This document shows, piece after piece, positions 38,860 to 46,682 of a stretch of DNA of 48,112 nucleotides (positions within the stretch are counted from its first letter, which is position 1; each line of letters starts with the position of its first letter). The position numbers and the translations under genes were made by a program. Below the pieces are notes generated by a model. It saw only the letters and a program-made list of their open reading frames with translations, ran no database searches and had not been told where the DNA came from. The stretch is from an uncultured bacterium (GTDB lineage: Bacteria > Gemmatimonadota > Gemmatimonadetes > Longimicrobiales > RSA9): NCBI GenBank assembly GCA_937889645.1, contig CALBZE010000082.1:1-48112 (forward strand), given 5' to 3'.

Positions 38860-39849
38860 TCAGGATCGCGCGCGACGGTCCAGCTTTCGGTGCAGGGCTT
38901 CGAGTTCGGCGTGCTGCTGGGCCGTCAGCTCGGCCAGAAAGCCGAAGCCGAAGAGCAGGAAACCAAGTGTTTCCAGGAGGATGACGAGGTAGAGGAGCGG
39001 CCGGTAGCCGAACGGCGGCATCAGATGGGCAATGCGCAGGGCCACGGTGGTCAGGCCGACCACGACCCCGAGCGCCGCCAGCACAAGCCCGCTCACGCCG
39101 AAGAGGAGCATCGGCTTGCGGGAGAAGAAGAGAAAGAACGCCACGGAGACGAGGTCCAGGAACCCGACCACGATGCGGCCGCGCCCCGAGTACTTCGACT
39201 GGCCGTGCCGCCGCGGGTGGAGCGCGATCGGGATCTCGGTCATCGAGAATCCACGGGCGTAGGCCAGGACGACGAAGAAGCGGTGCCAGTCGTGTCGCAG
39301 GTGGACTTCGTCGAGGACCTCCCGGCGAAACGCCTTCATCGAGTTCAGGTCCGAGACCGGGACGTCGAAGAGGCGGCGGCTGAGGCGATTGTAGATCCCC
39401 GAGACGGCCTGCTTCTCGTACCGCCCGACCTTGCGACCCGTGACGATGTCCCACCCTTCGTCGATCTTGGCAAGGAAGCGTGGGATCTCGTCGGGCAGGT
39501 GCTGCAGGTCCGCGTCGTAGAGGATGATGACGTCGCCTTCCGAAGCGTCGGCGCCCGTGAGCAGCGCCTCCGTCTTGCCGAAGTTGCGGCGGTGGCTCAC
39601 GACCCGGAAGCGGTCCCACCCGGCCGCTTGGGCCCGAGCCACCTCCGCCGTGCCGTCCGTCGACCCGTCGTCGACGAGGACGACCTCGCCCTCGAGGCCG
39701 TAGCGGTCGAACGTCGCACGGAGTTCGCGGATCAGGTCAGGGATGTTCTCGACCTCGTTGTAGGCCGGGATGACAACGACGAAGTTGCGCCTCGCCGTGT
39801 CGGAGAGGCGCAACTCTTCCTGGGTGGGCAGCATCGCTTCCACGGCCAT
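38860..39849 (-). CDS. GT2 polyprenyl-phosphate glycosyltransferase (GtrB/ArnC-like), membrane-anchored
   Basis: 329 residues. GT-A domain (about 20-245) with VVVIPAYNEVENI, VLVDDGSTDGT, the DxD-type LYDADLQHLP, and NFGKTEALLTG, then HGQSKYSGRGR before two C-terminal membrane helices (about 245-300). This is the layout of enzymes that load a sugar onto undecaprenyl phosphate for use outside the inner membrane. A short Arg/His-rich tail follows. Starts 7 bp after the rpoN stop and so is the last gene of the Kdo/Lpt/rpoN operon. Sugar unknown. Confidence 0.9.
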   Translation of the reverse strand: MAVEAMLPTQEELRLSDTARRNFVVVIPAYNEVENIPDLIRELRATFDRYGLEGEVVLVDDGSTDGTAEVARAQAAGWDRFRVVSHRRNFGKTEALLTGADASEGDVIILYDADLQHLPDEIPRFLAKIDEGWDIVTGRKVGRYEKQAVSGIYNRLSRRLFDVPVSDLNSMKAFRREVLDEVHLRHDWHRFFVVLAYARGFSMTEIPIALHPRRHGQSKYSGRGRIVVGFLDLVSVAFFLFFSRKPMLLFGVSGLVLAALGVVVGLTTVALRIAHLMPPFGYRPLLYLVILLETLGFLLFGFGFLAELTAQQHAELEALHRKLDRRARS

Positions 39850-39856
39850 TCGTCCG

Positions 39857-41323
39857 TCAAACGCGTTTGCGCATCCGCGCCGACAGGACGCCGAGCTGGT
39901 CCCGGTACTTCGCCACCGTACGCCGCGCGATCTGGATCCCCTCCTCCTTGAGGATGTTCACGATCGCCTGGTCGGTCAGGGGCCGCTTCGGGTCCTCCTC
40001 GGCGACGAGCTTCTGGATCCGCGCCTTGATCCCGCGCGCGCTCACGTCCTCGCCCGACGTCGTCGACAGCCCGCTAGAGAAGAAGAACTTGAGCGGGAGC
40101 ACGCCCCGCGGCGTCTGGACGTACTTCTCGTTCGTCACCCGCGAGACCGTCGACTCGTGCATGTTGATCACCTCTGCCACTTCCCGCAGCGTCAGCGGCT
40201 TGAGGTACTGCACGCCCTTCTCGAAGAATTCCCGCTGCCGGTCGACGATGAAGTTCATCACCTTGAGCATCGTCTGGCGCCGCTGCTCGATCGCCTGGAT
40301 CATCCAGTTGGCGCTGTTCAGCTTGCTCGAGATGAACTCCTTGTTCTCGCCCTGGAACTTGTTCTTGTCCTTGGCGATCTCGCGGTAGGCGCGCGAGAGC
40401 TTGAGCCGCGGCAGGCTCGTGTCGTTCAGGAAGACCAGGTACTCCCCGTCGATCTTCTCGACGATCAGGTCCGGCGTGATGTAGTTGTCCGAGGGGCTCG
40501 AGTACTTGATCCCCGGCTTCGGATCCAGCTTCGCCACCTCGTCCGCGGCCGACTGGACGTCCTTCGGCGTGATCGAGAGCTCCTTCGAGATCTCGGACCA
40601 CCGGTGGTTGATGAGCTGCTCGAAGTAATCGCGGACGATCCGGTACGCGAGCGTGTCCTCTTTCCCCGCGTCCGCGAGCTGGAGGAGCAGGCACTCCCGG
40701 AGATCGCGCGCGGCGATCCCCGGCGGATCGAAGCCCTGGATGACGCGGAGCATCTCCTCCGCCTCCTCGAGCGTGAACGGCTCGAGCGGCTCGCCATCCT
40801 GCGCCCAGTTCGCCCCCTCCTTCTGCACCCACTCGTTCAGCCCCTCGAGGACCTCCTCGAGCGAGCACGACAGGTAGCCGTTGTCGTCGATGTTCCCGAT
40901 GATCTCCTCGCCGAGGAGCATCTGCCGCTCGGAGAGGCGGAGCAGTACGAGCTGATCGCGGAGGTGGTCGGCCAGGTCCCGTGTCTCGACCGGCACCGGC
41001 TCGTAGTACTCCTTCTCCTCGTACTCGGCCCGGCGGCCGCCGGCCTCGAAGCCGTCGAGGAGGATCTCCTCCCAGTCGATCTGCTCTTCTTGTTCCTTCT
41101 CTTCCTTCTGCTTCTCCTTGTCCTTGATCGCGGCCTCTTCCTCGGGGGAGACCGGCGGCTCCTCGAGCTCGAGGAACGGGTTGTTGAGCAGCTCCTGCTT
41201 GATGTGCTGCTGCAGGTCGAGGAGCGGCATGTAAAGAAGATCCATCGCCTGATACAGGCGAGGATTGATCTTCATCTCCTGCCGGAGCTGCGTGCCCTGG
41301 TAGAGTCCTGTCTTGATACTCAT
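39857..41323 (-). CDS. rpoN: RNA polymerase sigma-54 factor
   Basis: 488 residues. Region I is Gln/Leu-rich with KINPRLYQAMDLLYMPLLDLQ, region II is a very acidic linker (about 55-100, Glu/Lys runs), and region III holds the core-binding part, the helix-turn-helix with TLREVAEVINMHESTVSRV and the RpoN box ARRTVAKYR (about 471-479) near the end. Directs transcription from -24/-12 promoters with bacterial enhancer-binding activators; none of those is encoded here. Start overlaps lptB stop (ATGA). The lptB-rpoN link is conserved widely. Confidence 0.97.
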   Translation of the reverse strand: MSIKTGLYQGTQLRQEMKINPRLYQAMDLLYMPLLDLQQHIKQELLNNPFLELEEPPVSPEEEAAIKDKEKQKEEKEQEEQIDWEEILLDGFEAGGRRAEYEEKEYYEPVPVETRDLADHLRDQLVLLRLSERQMLLGEEIIGNIDDNGYLSCSLEEVLEGLNEWVQKEGANWAQDGEPLEPFTLEEAEEMLRVIQGFDPPGIAARDLRECLLLQLADAGKEDTLAYRIVRDYFEQLINHRWSEISKELSITPKDVQSAADEVAKLDPKPGIKYSSPSDNYITPDLIVEKIDGEYLVFLNDTSLPRLKLSRAYREIAKDKNKFQGENKEFISSKLNSANWMIQAIEQRRQTMLKVMNFIVDRQREFFEKGVQYLKPLTLREVAEVINMHESTVSRVTNEKYVQTPRGVLPLKFFFSSGLSTTSGEDVSARGIKARIQKLVAEEDPKRPLTDQAIVNILKEEGIQIARRTVAKYRDQLGVLSARMRKRV

Positions 41324-42144
41324 ACCACTTCCGGTCGGCGATAACGTTCGCGCATGCGCGCCGTCAGCGTCGGGCCGAAATAGATCTCGGCAACCTCGTC
41401 GTTCCAGACCAGTTCGGCGACGGTGCCCGAGACCCGCACGCGACCGTCGTACATGATATACGCCCGATCCACGATGTCGAGCGTCTGCTCGACGTTGTGA
41501 TCGGTGATGATCACTCCGATCCCGCGGTGGCGGAGCCCCGCCACGATCTGCTGGATGTCGTGGACGGCGATCGGGTCCACGCCGGCGAACGGCTCATCCA
41601 GCAGCATGAACTTCGGGTTGCTCACCAGCGCCCGCGTGATCTCCAGGCGCCGGCGCTCCCCACCGGAGAGCGAGTACGCCTTGGACTTGCGCAGGTGCTT
41701 GATCGACAACTCGTCCAGCAGAGTCTCGAGGCGCTCCCGCCGCTCGGCTTTCGAGAGCGGCAACGTCTCGAGGATCGCGAGGATGTTTTCCTCGACCGTC
41801 AGCTTACGGAAGATCGACGGCTCCTGCGCGAGGTAGCCGATCCCCTTCCGAGCCCGCCGGTACATCGGCACATCCGTCAGCTCGACGTCGTCGAGGTAGA
41901 CGTGCCCTTCGTCCGGCGAGATCAGCCCGACGATCATGTAGAACGTGGTCGTCTTCCCCGCCCCGTTCGGCCCCAGCAACCCGACGATCTCGCCCTGCGA
42001 CACGTGGAGATCGACGTTGTTGACCACGCGCCTCTTACGGAACTCCTTGACGAGCCCTCGGGCCGAGAGCGTGCTGCCGTGTGCCGGCTCGAGATCCGTC
42101 GTCGTGCCCGGGAACACGGCGCCCGCGAGATTCGGCTCGGTCAT
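41320..42144 (-). CDS. lptB: LPS export ABC transporter ATPase LptB
   Basis: 274 residues. ATPase of LptB2FG that powers LPS extraction from the inner membrane. Walker A GLLGPNGAGKTTT (GPNGAGKT 58-65), signature YSLSGGERRRLEITRAL, Walker B FMLLDEPFAGVDPIA and switch His in ITDHNV. An N-terminal extension of about 27 residues precedes the ABC core compared with E. coli LptB, and the C-terminus has about 15 extra residues. ATG 42144 preferred over a TTG three codons upstream. lptFG are not in this window. Confidence 0.96.
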   Translation of the reverse strand: MTEPNLAGAVFPGTTTDLEPAHGSTLSARGLVKEFRKRRVVNNVDLHVSQGEIVGLLGPNGAGKTTTFYMIVGLISPDEGHVYLDDVELTDVPMYRRARKGIGYLAQEPSIFRKLTVEENILAILETLPLSKAERRERLETLLDELSIKHLRKSKAYSLSGGERRRLEITRALVSNPKFMLLDEPFAGVDPIAVHDIQQIVAGLRHRGIGVIITDHNVEQTLDIVDRAYIMYDGRVRVSGTVAELVWNDEVAEIYFGPTLTARMRERYRRPEVV

Positions 42145-42158
42145 AGTCAGCAAATTCC

Positions 42159-43679
42159 TTACCGTTGCGGTGGCGGCCCCTTACGGACTTCGACGTCCGG
42201 CGTGGCGTCGGGCTCCCGACCACCTCCCCGATCTTCTTTCGGCTGAAGGTGATACCCTCGAACCGGGCCGACGGCCTCCACGCTCACGACTTCCCCGTCC
42301 CGCAGGAAGAGCATGATCCGGTTGGCCGTCAGATAGTTCACACCGGGCCGGTCCTTCCCCTCCTCGCGAATCCTGTAGAGCGACTGCGCCTTGCCGCCCT
42401 CGCCGACGGCCACGAGGCGTTCGAGCGCCACGCGATTCCTGGCCCGGCCGTCGGACGTGGAGTCCGTCGCGACCGTGTCCGCGGCCGGCGCTTCGACGAA
42501 GTAGCCCGTGATCGTGTCTCCGCGCAGCCAGTCCCGACCGACCAGCTCGGGGAGCGCCGCCGTCAGGGAATCGGCCGCCCGCTCGCCGTAGGCGTTCCCC
42601 ACGGCGACGACCTGCTCCAGTCGTTGGTCGGGGATCAATGCGTCGATCGAGTCGGCGAGGAGCCAGAACTCCGTGGCCGTCGCCCTGGGCTGCGGTCCGA
42701 CGGTGCGGAGCGGCGCGGCCGGCGCTTCGTCGGTGACGAGCGTATCGGCCGCGGCGGCGAGTGAGTCGGCCGCGGCGGCCGCGGACGAGTCCGGTCCCGT
42801 CTCCGCCGGCAGCCGCATGGCGATCATCCGATGAACCGCGCCATCGCGGAAGTAAACTTGTAGCTCGGGCGCGTCGATGCGCAGATCCTCCCCGAGGAGG
42901 ACCGCTTCCTCGAGCGCGTGCACCTCGCGGAGGTGCTCGCCCGCCAGGTATGCGACGAGCCGTTCGCCGGACAGCGTGAAGCCCTCGCCCTCGATGATCG
43001 CCTCGCCGAGGAGCACCACGCGCTGTTCGACCTGATCGAACTCCGCTTCCCCGGCGGTGCCGTGGGTCTCACCGCGCTGCATCTCGACGTTGCCGATCGC
43101 GCGGTACACCCGCTCTCCGACGATCGCCATGCTGTCGGCATCGATCTCGAGCGGCGGCGGCGGCTCGCCGGCGGCGGCCGAGCCCGCGGTGTCCGCCGCC
43201 GGCCTCGACTGGTACAACGTCGCATGCGGCCGACCCCGGACAATCGCCCGACTCTCCGGCCGGTCCGGCGTCTCCCGGAGGTACTCCAGCTCGCTGGCGT
43301 CTCGTACGACCGAACCGTCCACGCGGTCGACGAGCATCACGTTGCCCCGGGCAAGGGCCCGGCCGTCGGCGTGCTCGTAGTCCACACGATCGGCCGTGAG
43401 GGACTTGAGCGAGTCCTGGAAGAGGACGTTCCCCACGAACTCGCGGCGGCCGGCCGCCGTGTGGCTGATCATGGTGTCCGCGCGGACGAGGACGCCGCCG
43501 GTACAGCGGATCTGCGCGTCCCCGCTCAGGATCGCGCGCTCGTTCGGCATGCCCTGGTTGAGCACCCGAAGGTCGCGCCCGTCGACGATCTCGCAGTCCC
43601 GGGCGCTGATCTGGGCGTGGGCCGACGCGGCCGGCCACGCCGCCGCGCAGGCCAGGAGCAGGGCCCAGCGCCGTCGCAT
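42159..43679 (-). CDS. lptA: Extended LptA/OstA-type LPS transport protein
   Basis: 506 residues, against about 185 in E. coli LptA. Signal peptide ends SAHAQ (about 22). Three OstA-like beta-rich blocks are visible: about 24-155 (ERAILSGDAQIRCTGG, VNVLFQ-like strands, DYEHADGRALARGNVML), 178-290 (LEIDADSMAIVGE, RAIGNVEMQRGE, EHLREVHALEEAVL) and 335-485 (EFWLLADSIDALIPDQRLEQVVAVG, GRDWLRGDTITGYF, RIMLFLRDGEVVSV). Ala/Thr/Pro-rich linkers separate them. Such a repeat could form a longer bridge across the periplasm. One-base overlap with the lptC stop (TGATG). Confidence 0.85.
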   Translation of the reverse strand: MRRRWALLLACAAAWPAASAHAQISARDCEIVDGRDLRVLNQGMPNERAILSGDAQIRCTGGVLVRADTMISHTAAGRREFVGNVLFQDSLKSLTADRVDYEHADGRALARGNVMLVDRVDGSVVRDASELEYLRETPDRPESRAIVRGRPHATLYQSRPAADTAGSAAAGEPPPPLEIDADSMAIVGERVYRAIGNVEMQRGETHGTAGEAEFDQVEQRVVLLGEAIIEGEGFTLSGERLVAYLAGEHLREVHALEEAVLLGEDLRIDAPELQVYFRDGAVHRMIAMRLPAETGPDSSAAAAADSLAAAADTLVTDEAPAAPLRTVGPQPRATATEFWLLADSIDALIPDQRLEQVVAVGNAYGERAADSLTAALPELVGRDWLRGDTITGYFVEAPAADTVATDSTSDGRARNRVALERLVAVGEGGKAQSLYRIREEGKDRPGVNYLTANRIMLFLRDGEVVSVEAVGPVRGYHLQPKEDRGGGREPDATPDVEVRKGPPPQR

Positions 43680-44233
43680 CAGAATCCGATCTCGACCTCG
43701 TCCGCCCGACCGCGCGGCTCGCGGAGTACGAGGTCCCGGAGCGTGCCGTTCGAGTCCAGGTTCGCCTGGAAGCTGCTCCCGACCAGCTGCGCGCCATCGC
43801 GTGTATGCACGGTCCGCACGTCGCTCCAGATCCGCGCCAGGTTCGGGTCGTAGTGCAGCTCTTCCGTCTCGATCCGCCTGCCGTCCACCGTGACGAGGAC
43901 GACGTTGCCCCGCGCGACCATCTTCTGCGTGCGCTGGTTCAACTCGCCCGCGTCGGCCGTCAAGTCGGCCGCCTGCTCTCCGGTGGTGCGGAACAGCACC
44001 AGATGCACCCTGGCGAGCTCGACACGGTACGTCTGCTCGTAGACGTAGCCCGTGTCGGCCCGGAGCACCGCCTGACGGATGCCGTCCTTGGTCACGAACT
44101 GCTCGAGCCCGACGACGACGTTGTCCGCCTTCAGCCGCGCGTACTCCTCGCCCGCGACCGGGCCCTGGTCCCCCGCGCTGCACGCGACAGTGAGCAAGGC
44201 CAAGAGCATCCAGCCCGCCGACCTGTGGATCAT
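43679..44233 (-). CDS. lptC: LptC-like LPS export lipoprotein
   Basis: 184 residues. The leader ends LLTVAC (Cys18), so it is a predicted lipoprotein; E. coli LptC is instead anchored by a helix. The rest is a single beta-jellyroll typical of LptC/YrbK: ADNVVVGLEQFVTKDGIRQAVLRAD, VHLVLFRTTGEQAADLTADAGELN, KMVARGNVVLVTVDGRRIETEELHYD. It passes LPS from LptFG to LptA. Start overlaps the kdsD stop and its end abuts lptA by one base. Position between kdsD and lptA matches the classic yrb-kds-lpt cluster. Confidence 0.9.
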   Translation of the reverse strand: MIHRSAGWMLLALLTVACSAGDQGPVAGEEYARLKADNVVVGLEQFVTKDGIRQAVLRADTGYVYEQTYRVELARVHLVLFRTTGEQAADLTADAGELNQRTQKMVARGNVVLVTVDGRRIETEELHYDPNLARIWSDVRTVHTRDGAQLVGSSFQANLDSNGTLRDLVLREPRGRADEVEIGF

Positions 44234-45252
44234 ACCGCGCCTGCCCGCATGAGGTCGTGCAGGTGAACGATGCCGAGGAGCCGCCGCTCGTCGTCGACGA
44301 CGGGGAGCGCCATGATGCCGTGCTTCTCCATGAGGAAGACAGCGGCGGCCGCCAACTCGTCCGGTCCGATGACCTTGGGCGTCCGGTTCATGACCTCGGA
44401 TACCGGGACGCCGAGCGGATCCGGGTGGCGCTCCATCAAGCGGGTCAGATCCCCGGCGGTGACCACGCCTACTACCCGCGAGGAGGCGTCGAGGATCGGC
44501 ACCGTGCCTCGCTTTTCGGCCAGGAGCACGATGCACTCCCGCATCGTCGCGCTTTCCGGAAGCGACGGGACGTCGTCGACGAGCATGACGTGCCGAACCC
44601 GCAGCGTGAGCTTGCGGCCGAGCGCGCCGCCGGGGTGCAGACGGGCGAAGTCCTCGCGCGAAAATCCGCGGCGCAACAGGAGCGCGACGGCGAGAGCGTC
44701 GCCGAGGGCGAGGGTGGCCGTGGTCGACGTCGTCGGCGCGAGGTCGTGGGGGCACGCCTCCTCCGCGACCGAGCAGTCCAGGACGACGGTCGCGGCGTGC
44801 GCGAGCGTGGAGTCGAGGCGGCCCGTCATCGCGATGATCGCGACGCCGAGTCGCGTGAAGTACTCGATCAGGCCGTTCAGCTCCTCGGACTCGCCGCTCT
44901 TCGAGATGAGGATCGCCACGTCGCCGCGGCCGACGATCCCGAGGTCGCCGTGCAGCCCCTCGACCGGGTGCAAGAAGATGGCCGGCGTCCCGGTCGAGGT
45001 GAGCGTCGCCGCGATCTTGCGGCCGATGATCCCGCTCTTGCCGATCCCGCTCACGATCACCCGGCCCGGCGCGTCGAACACCAGGCGAACGGCGTGCAGG
45101 AACCGCTCGTCGAGACGCGATTCGAGGGCGGCGAGCGCCTCCGCCTCGGTCCGGATGACCTTCCGGGCCCGCCTCAGCAGCTCGTCGTCGTTCAGGATGG
45201 CGGCCGACGCCACGGTCGGCCGCGCCGCGGTGGTGTCGACCTCAACGCTCAT
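44230..45252 (-). CDS. kdsD: Arabinose-5-phosphate isomerase (KpsF/GutQ/KdsD)
   Basis: 340 residues. Interconverts ribulose-5-phosphate and arabinose-5-phosphate, the first Kdo step. The SIS domain (about 45-185) has VIVSGIGKSGIIGRKIAATL, HPVEGLHGDLG and ISKSGESEEL, with PHDLAPTTSTTATLALGDALAVALL; two CBS domains follow (about 215-340). ATG 45252 gives MSVEVDTTAARP and overlaps the kdsC gene by 11 bp; an in-frame GTG at 45273 is a weaker option. Length agrees with the family. Confidence 0.95.
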   Translation of the reverse strand: MSVEVDTTAARPTVASAAILNDDELLRRARKVIRTEAEALAALESRLDERFLHAVRLVFDAPGRVIVSGIGKSGIIGRKIAATLTSTGTPAIFLHPVEGLHGDLGIVGRGDVAILISKSGESEELNGLIEYFTRLGVAIIAMTGRLDSTLAHAATVVLDCSVAEEACPHDLAPTTSTTATLALGDALAVALLLRRGFSREDFARLHPGGALGRKLTLRVRHVMLVDDVPSLPESATMRECIVLLAEKRGTVPILDASSRVVGVVTAGDLTRLMERHPDPLGVPVSEVMNRTPKVIGPDELAAAAVFLMEKHGIMALPVVDDERRLLGIVHLHDLMRAGAV

Positions 45253-45817
45253 GATTCGGCTCCACGACTTCACGGGACCGCTGGTACTCGACGACCAGGC
45301 GGCTCCACTCTCCGCGCGCCTTGAGCAGCGCCTCGGCGAACTCGCGAACGGCGCCGTCGCCGCCGCGCCGCCGGGTCTGCCAGCGTGCGAGTGCCTTGAC
45401 CTCCGGCACGGCGTTCGCGACCGCGACCGGCAGCCCCACGCGGCAGAGCACGGCCAGGTCGGCCAGGTCGTCGCCCACGAAGGCGACGTGCTCCCAGTCG
45501 ACGCCGTGGTCGGCCATCAGGCGCTCGAGCGCGGGGAGCTTCTTCGCGCTCGAATCCTGGTAGCACGCGATCCCGAGCTCTTCCGCACGGATCCGGGTGG
45601 CCTCCGACTCCCGCCCGCTCACGAGCGCGACGGGCAGCCCGGCCGCCCGCAGCATCCCGATCCCGATCCCGTCCGTGATGTCGAACTTCTTGAGCTCGAC
45701 CGCCTCACCCGCTTGCGTCCGCCCGATGTAGACGCCGTTGTCGGTCAAGACGCCATCGACATCGAGTGCGACGAGGCGGACGCGGCGGGCGAGCTCGGGC
45801 GGGATCCGCCTATGCAC
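45242..45817 (-). CDS. kdsC: Kdo-8-phosphate phosphatase KdsC
   Basis: 191 residues, HAD superfamily C0 class without a cap. Removes phosphate from Kdo-8-phosphate. Motif I LVALDVDGVLTDNG (Asp19, Asp21), motif II ALVSGRES, Lys in SSAKKLPAL, motif IV FVGDDLADL. GTG start overlaps the kdsA stop by 8 bp. All catalytic positions are present; the C-terminal 25 residues are charged and variable. Confidence 0.94.
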   Translation of the reverse strand: MHRRIPPELARRVRLVALDVDGVLTDNGVYIGRTQAGEAVELKKFDITDGIGIGMLRAAGLPVALVSGRESEATRIRAEELGIACYQDSSAKKLPALERLMADHGVDWEHVAFVGDDLADLAVLCRVGLPVAVANAVPEVKALARWQTRRRGGDGAVREFAEALLKARGEWSRLVVEYQRSREVVEPNHER

Positions 45818-46682
45818 CGCCGGCCTCCGGGGACGCCGCGCCCGCGGGCACGCCGGCCACGGCTTCCCGAATCGCCAGCACCGTCTCGAGGAGCGGCCGC
45901 AGGCGATCCAGGCGCAGCATGTTCGTTCCGTCCGACGGCGCCCGCGACGGCTCCGGATGCACCTCGAGGAATAGCCCGTCGGCGCCGGCCGCGACCGCCG
46001 CGCGAACCAGGACCGGGACGAACTCCGGGTCGCCGCCGCTCGAGCCGTCCGCGCGCCCCGGTCGCTGCACCGAGTGCGTGCCGTCGAAGATCGCCGGCGC
46101 GCCCGTCGCCTCGCGCATCCGCGCGAACGAGCGCATGTCGACCACGAGGTCGCCGTAGCCGTGGAAGGTGCCTCGCTCCGTCACGGTGATGGCGTCGTTG
46201 CCGACCGCGCGTGCTTTCCCCACGGCGCCGGCCATCTCCTCGGGCGCCATCCATTGCCCCTTCTTGATGTTGACCGGCCGACCCGTGGCCGCGACCGCCG
46301 TGACCAGGTCGGTCTGCCGGCACAGGAACGCCGGGATCTGGAGCGCGTCGCACACCTCCGCGGCGGGCCCGGCTTGCCAGGGCTCGTGGATGTCCGTGAG
46401 CACGGGAAGCCCGGTCGCCGAGCGCACGCGCGCGAGGCGTCGGAGTCCTTCCTCCAGCCCCGGGCCGCGGGGCGAGTCGACCCGGCTCCGGTTCGCCTTG
46501 TCGAACGACGCCTTGAAGACGATCGGAAGCCCGAGCGACTCCGAGATCCGCGCCAACTCTTCGCCGACCGCGAGGTTCAGCCGGTCGTCCTCCAGGACGC
46601 ACGGCCCCGCGATCAGGAAGAACGGCCCACCCGCGCGGAAGAGCGAGTCCACTCCCACCGGGCCCCCGAGCGACACCATCAT
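45810..46682 (-). CDS. kdsA: Kdo-8-phosphate synthase KdsA
   Basis: 290 residues. Condenses arabinose-5-phosphate with phosphoenolpyruvate to Kdo-8-phosphate. TIM-barrel motifs: FFLIAGPCVLE, FKASFDKANRS, LTDIHE, PAFLCRQTD, VNIKKGQWMAP, FDGTHSVQRPG and GLFLEVHPEP. CVLE at the start keeps the cysteine that marks the metal-dependent class, though class cannot be settled from this alone. ATG lies in the ATGA overlap with pyrG. A second Met is at the next codon. Length is typical. Confidence 0.95.
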   Translation of the reverse strand: MMVSLGGPVGVDSLFRAGGPFFLIAGPCVLEDDRLNLAVGEELARISESLGLPIVFKASFDKANRSRVDSPRGPGLEEGLRRLARVRSATGLPVLTDIHEPWQAGPAAEVCDALQIPAFLCRQTDLVTAVAATGRPVNIKKGQWMAPEEMAGAVGKARAVGNDAITVTERGTFHGYGDLVVDMRSFARMREATGAPAIFDGTHSVQRPGRADGSSGGDPEFVPVLVRAAVAAGADGLFLEVHPEPSRAPSDGTNMLRLDRLRPLLETVLAIREAVAGVPAGAASPEAGGA

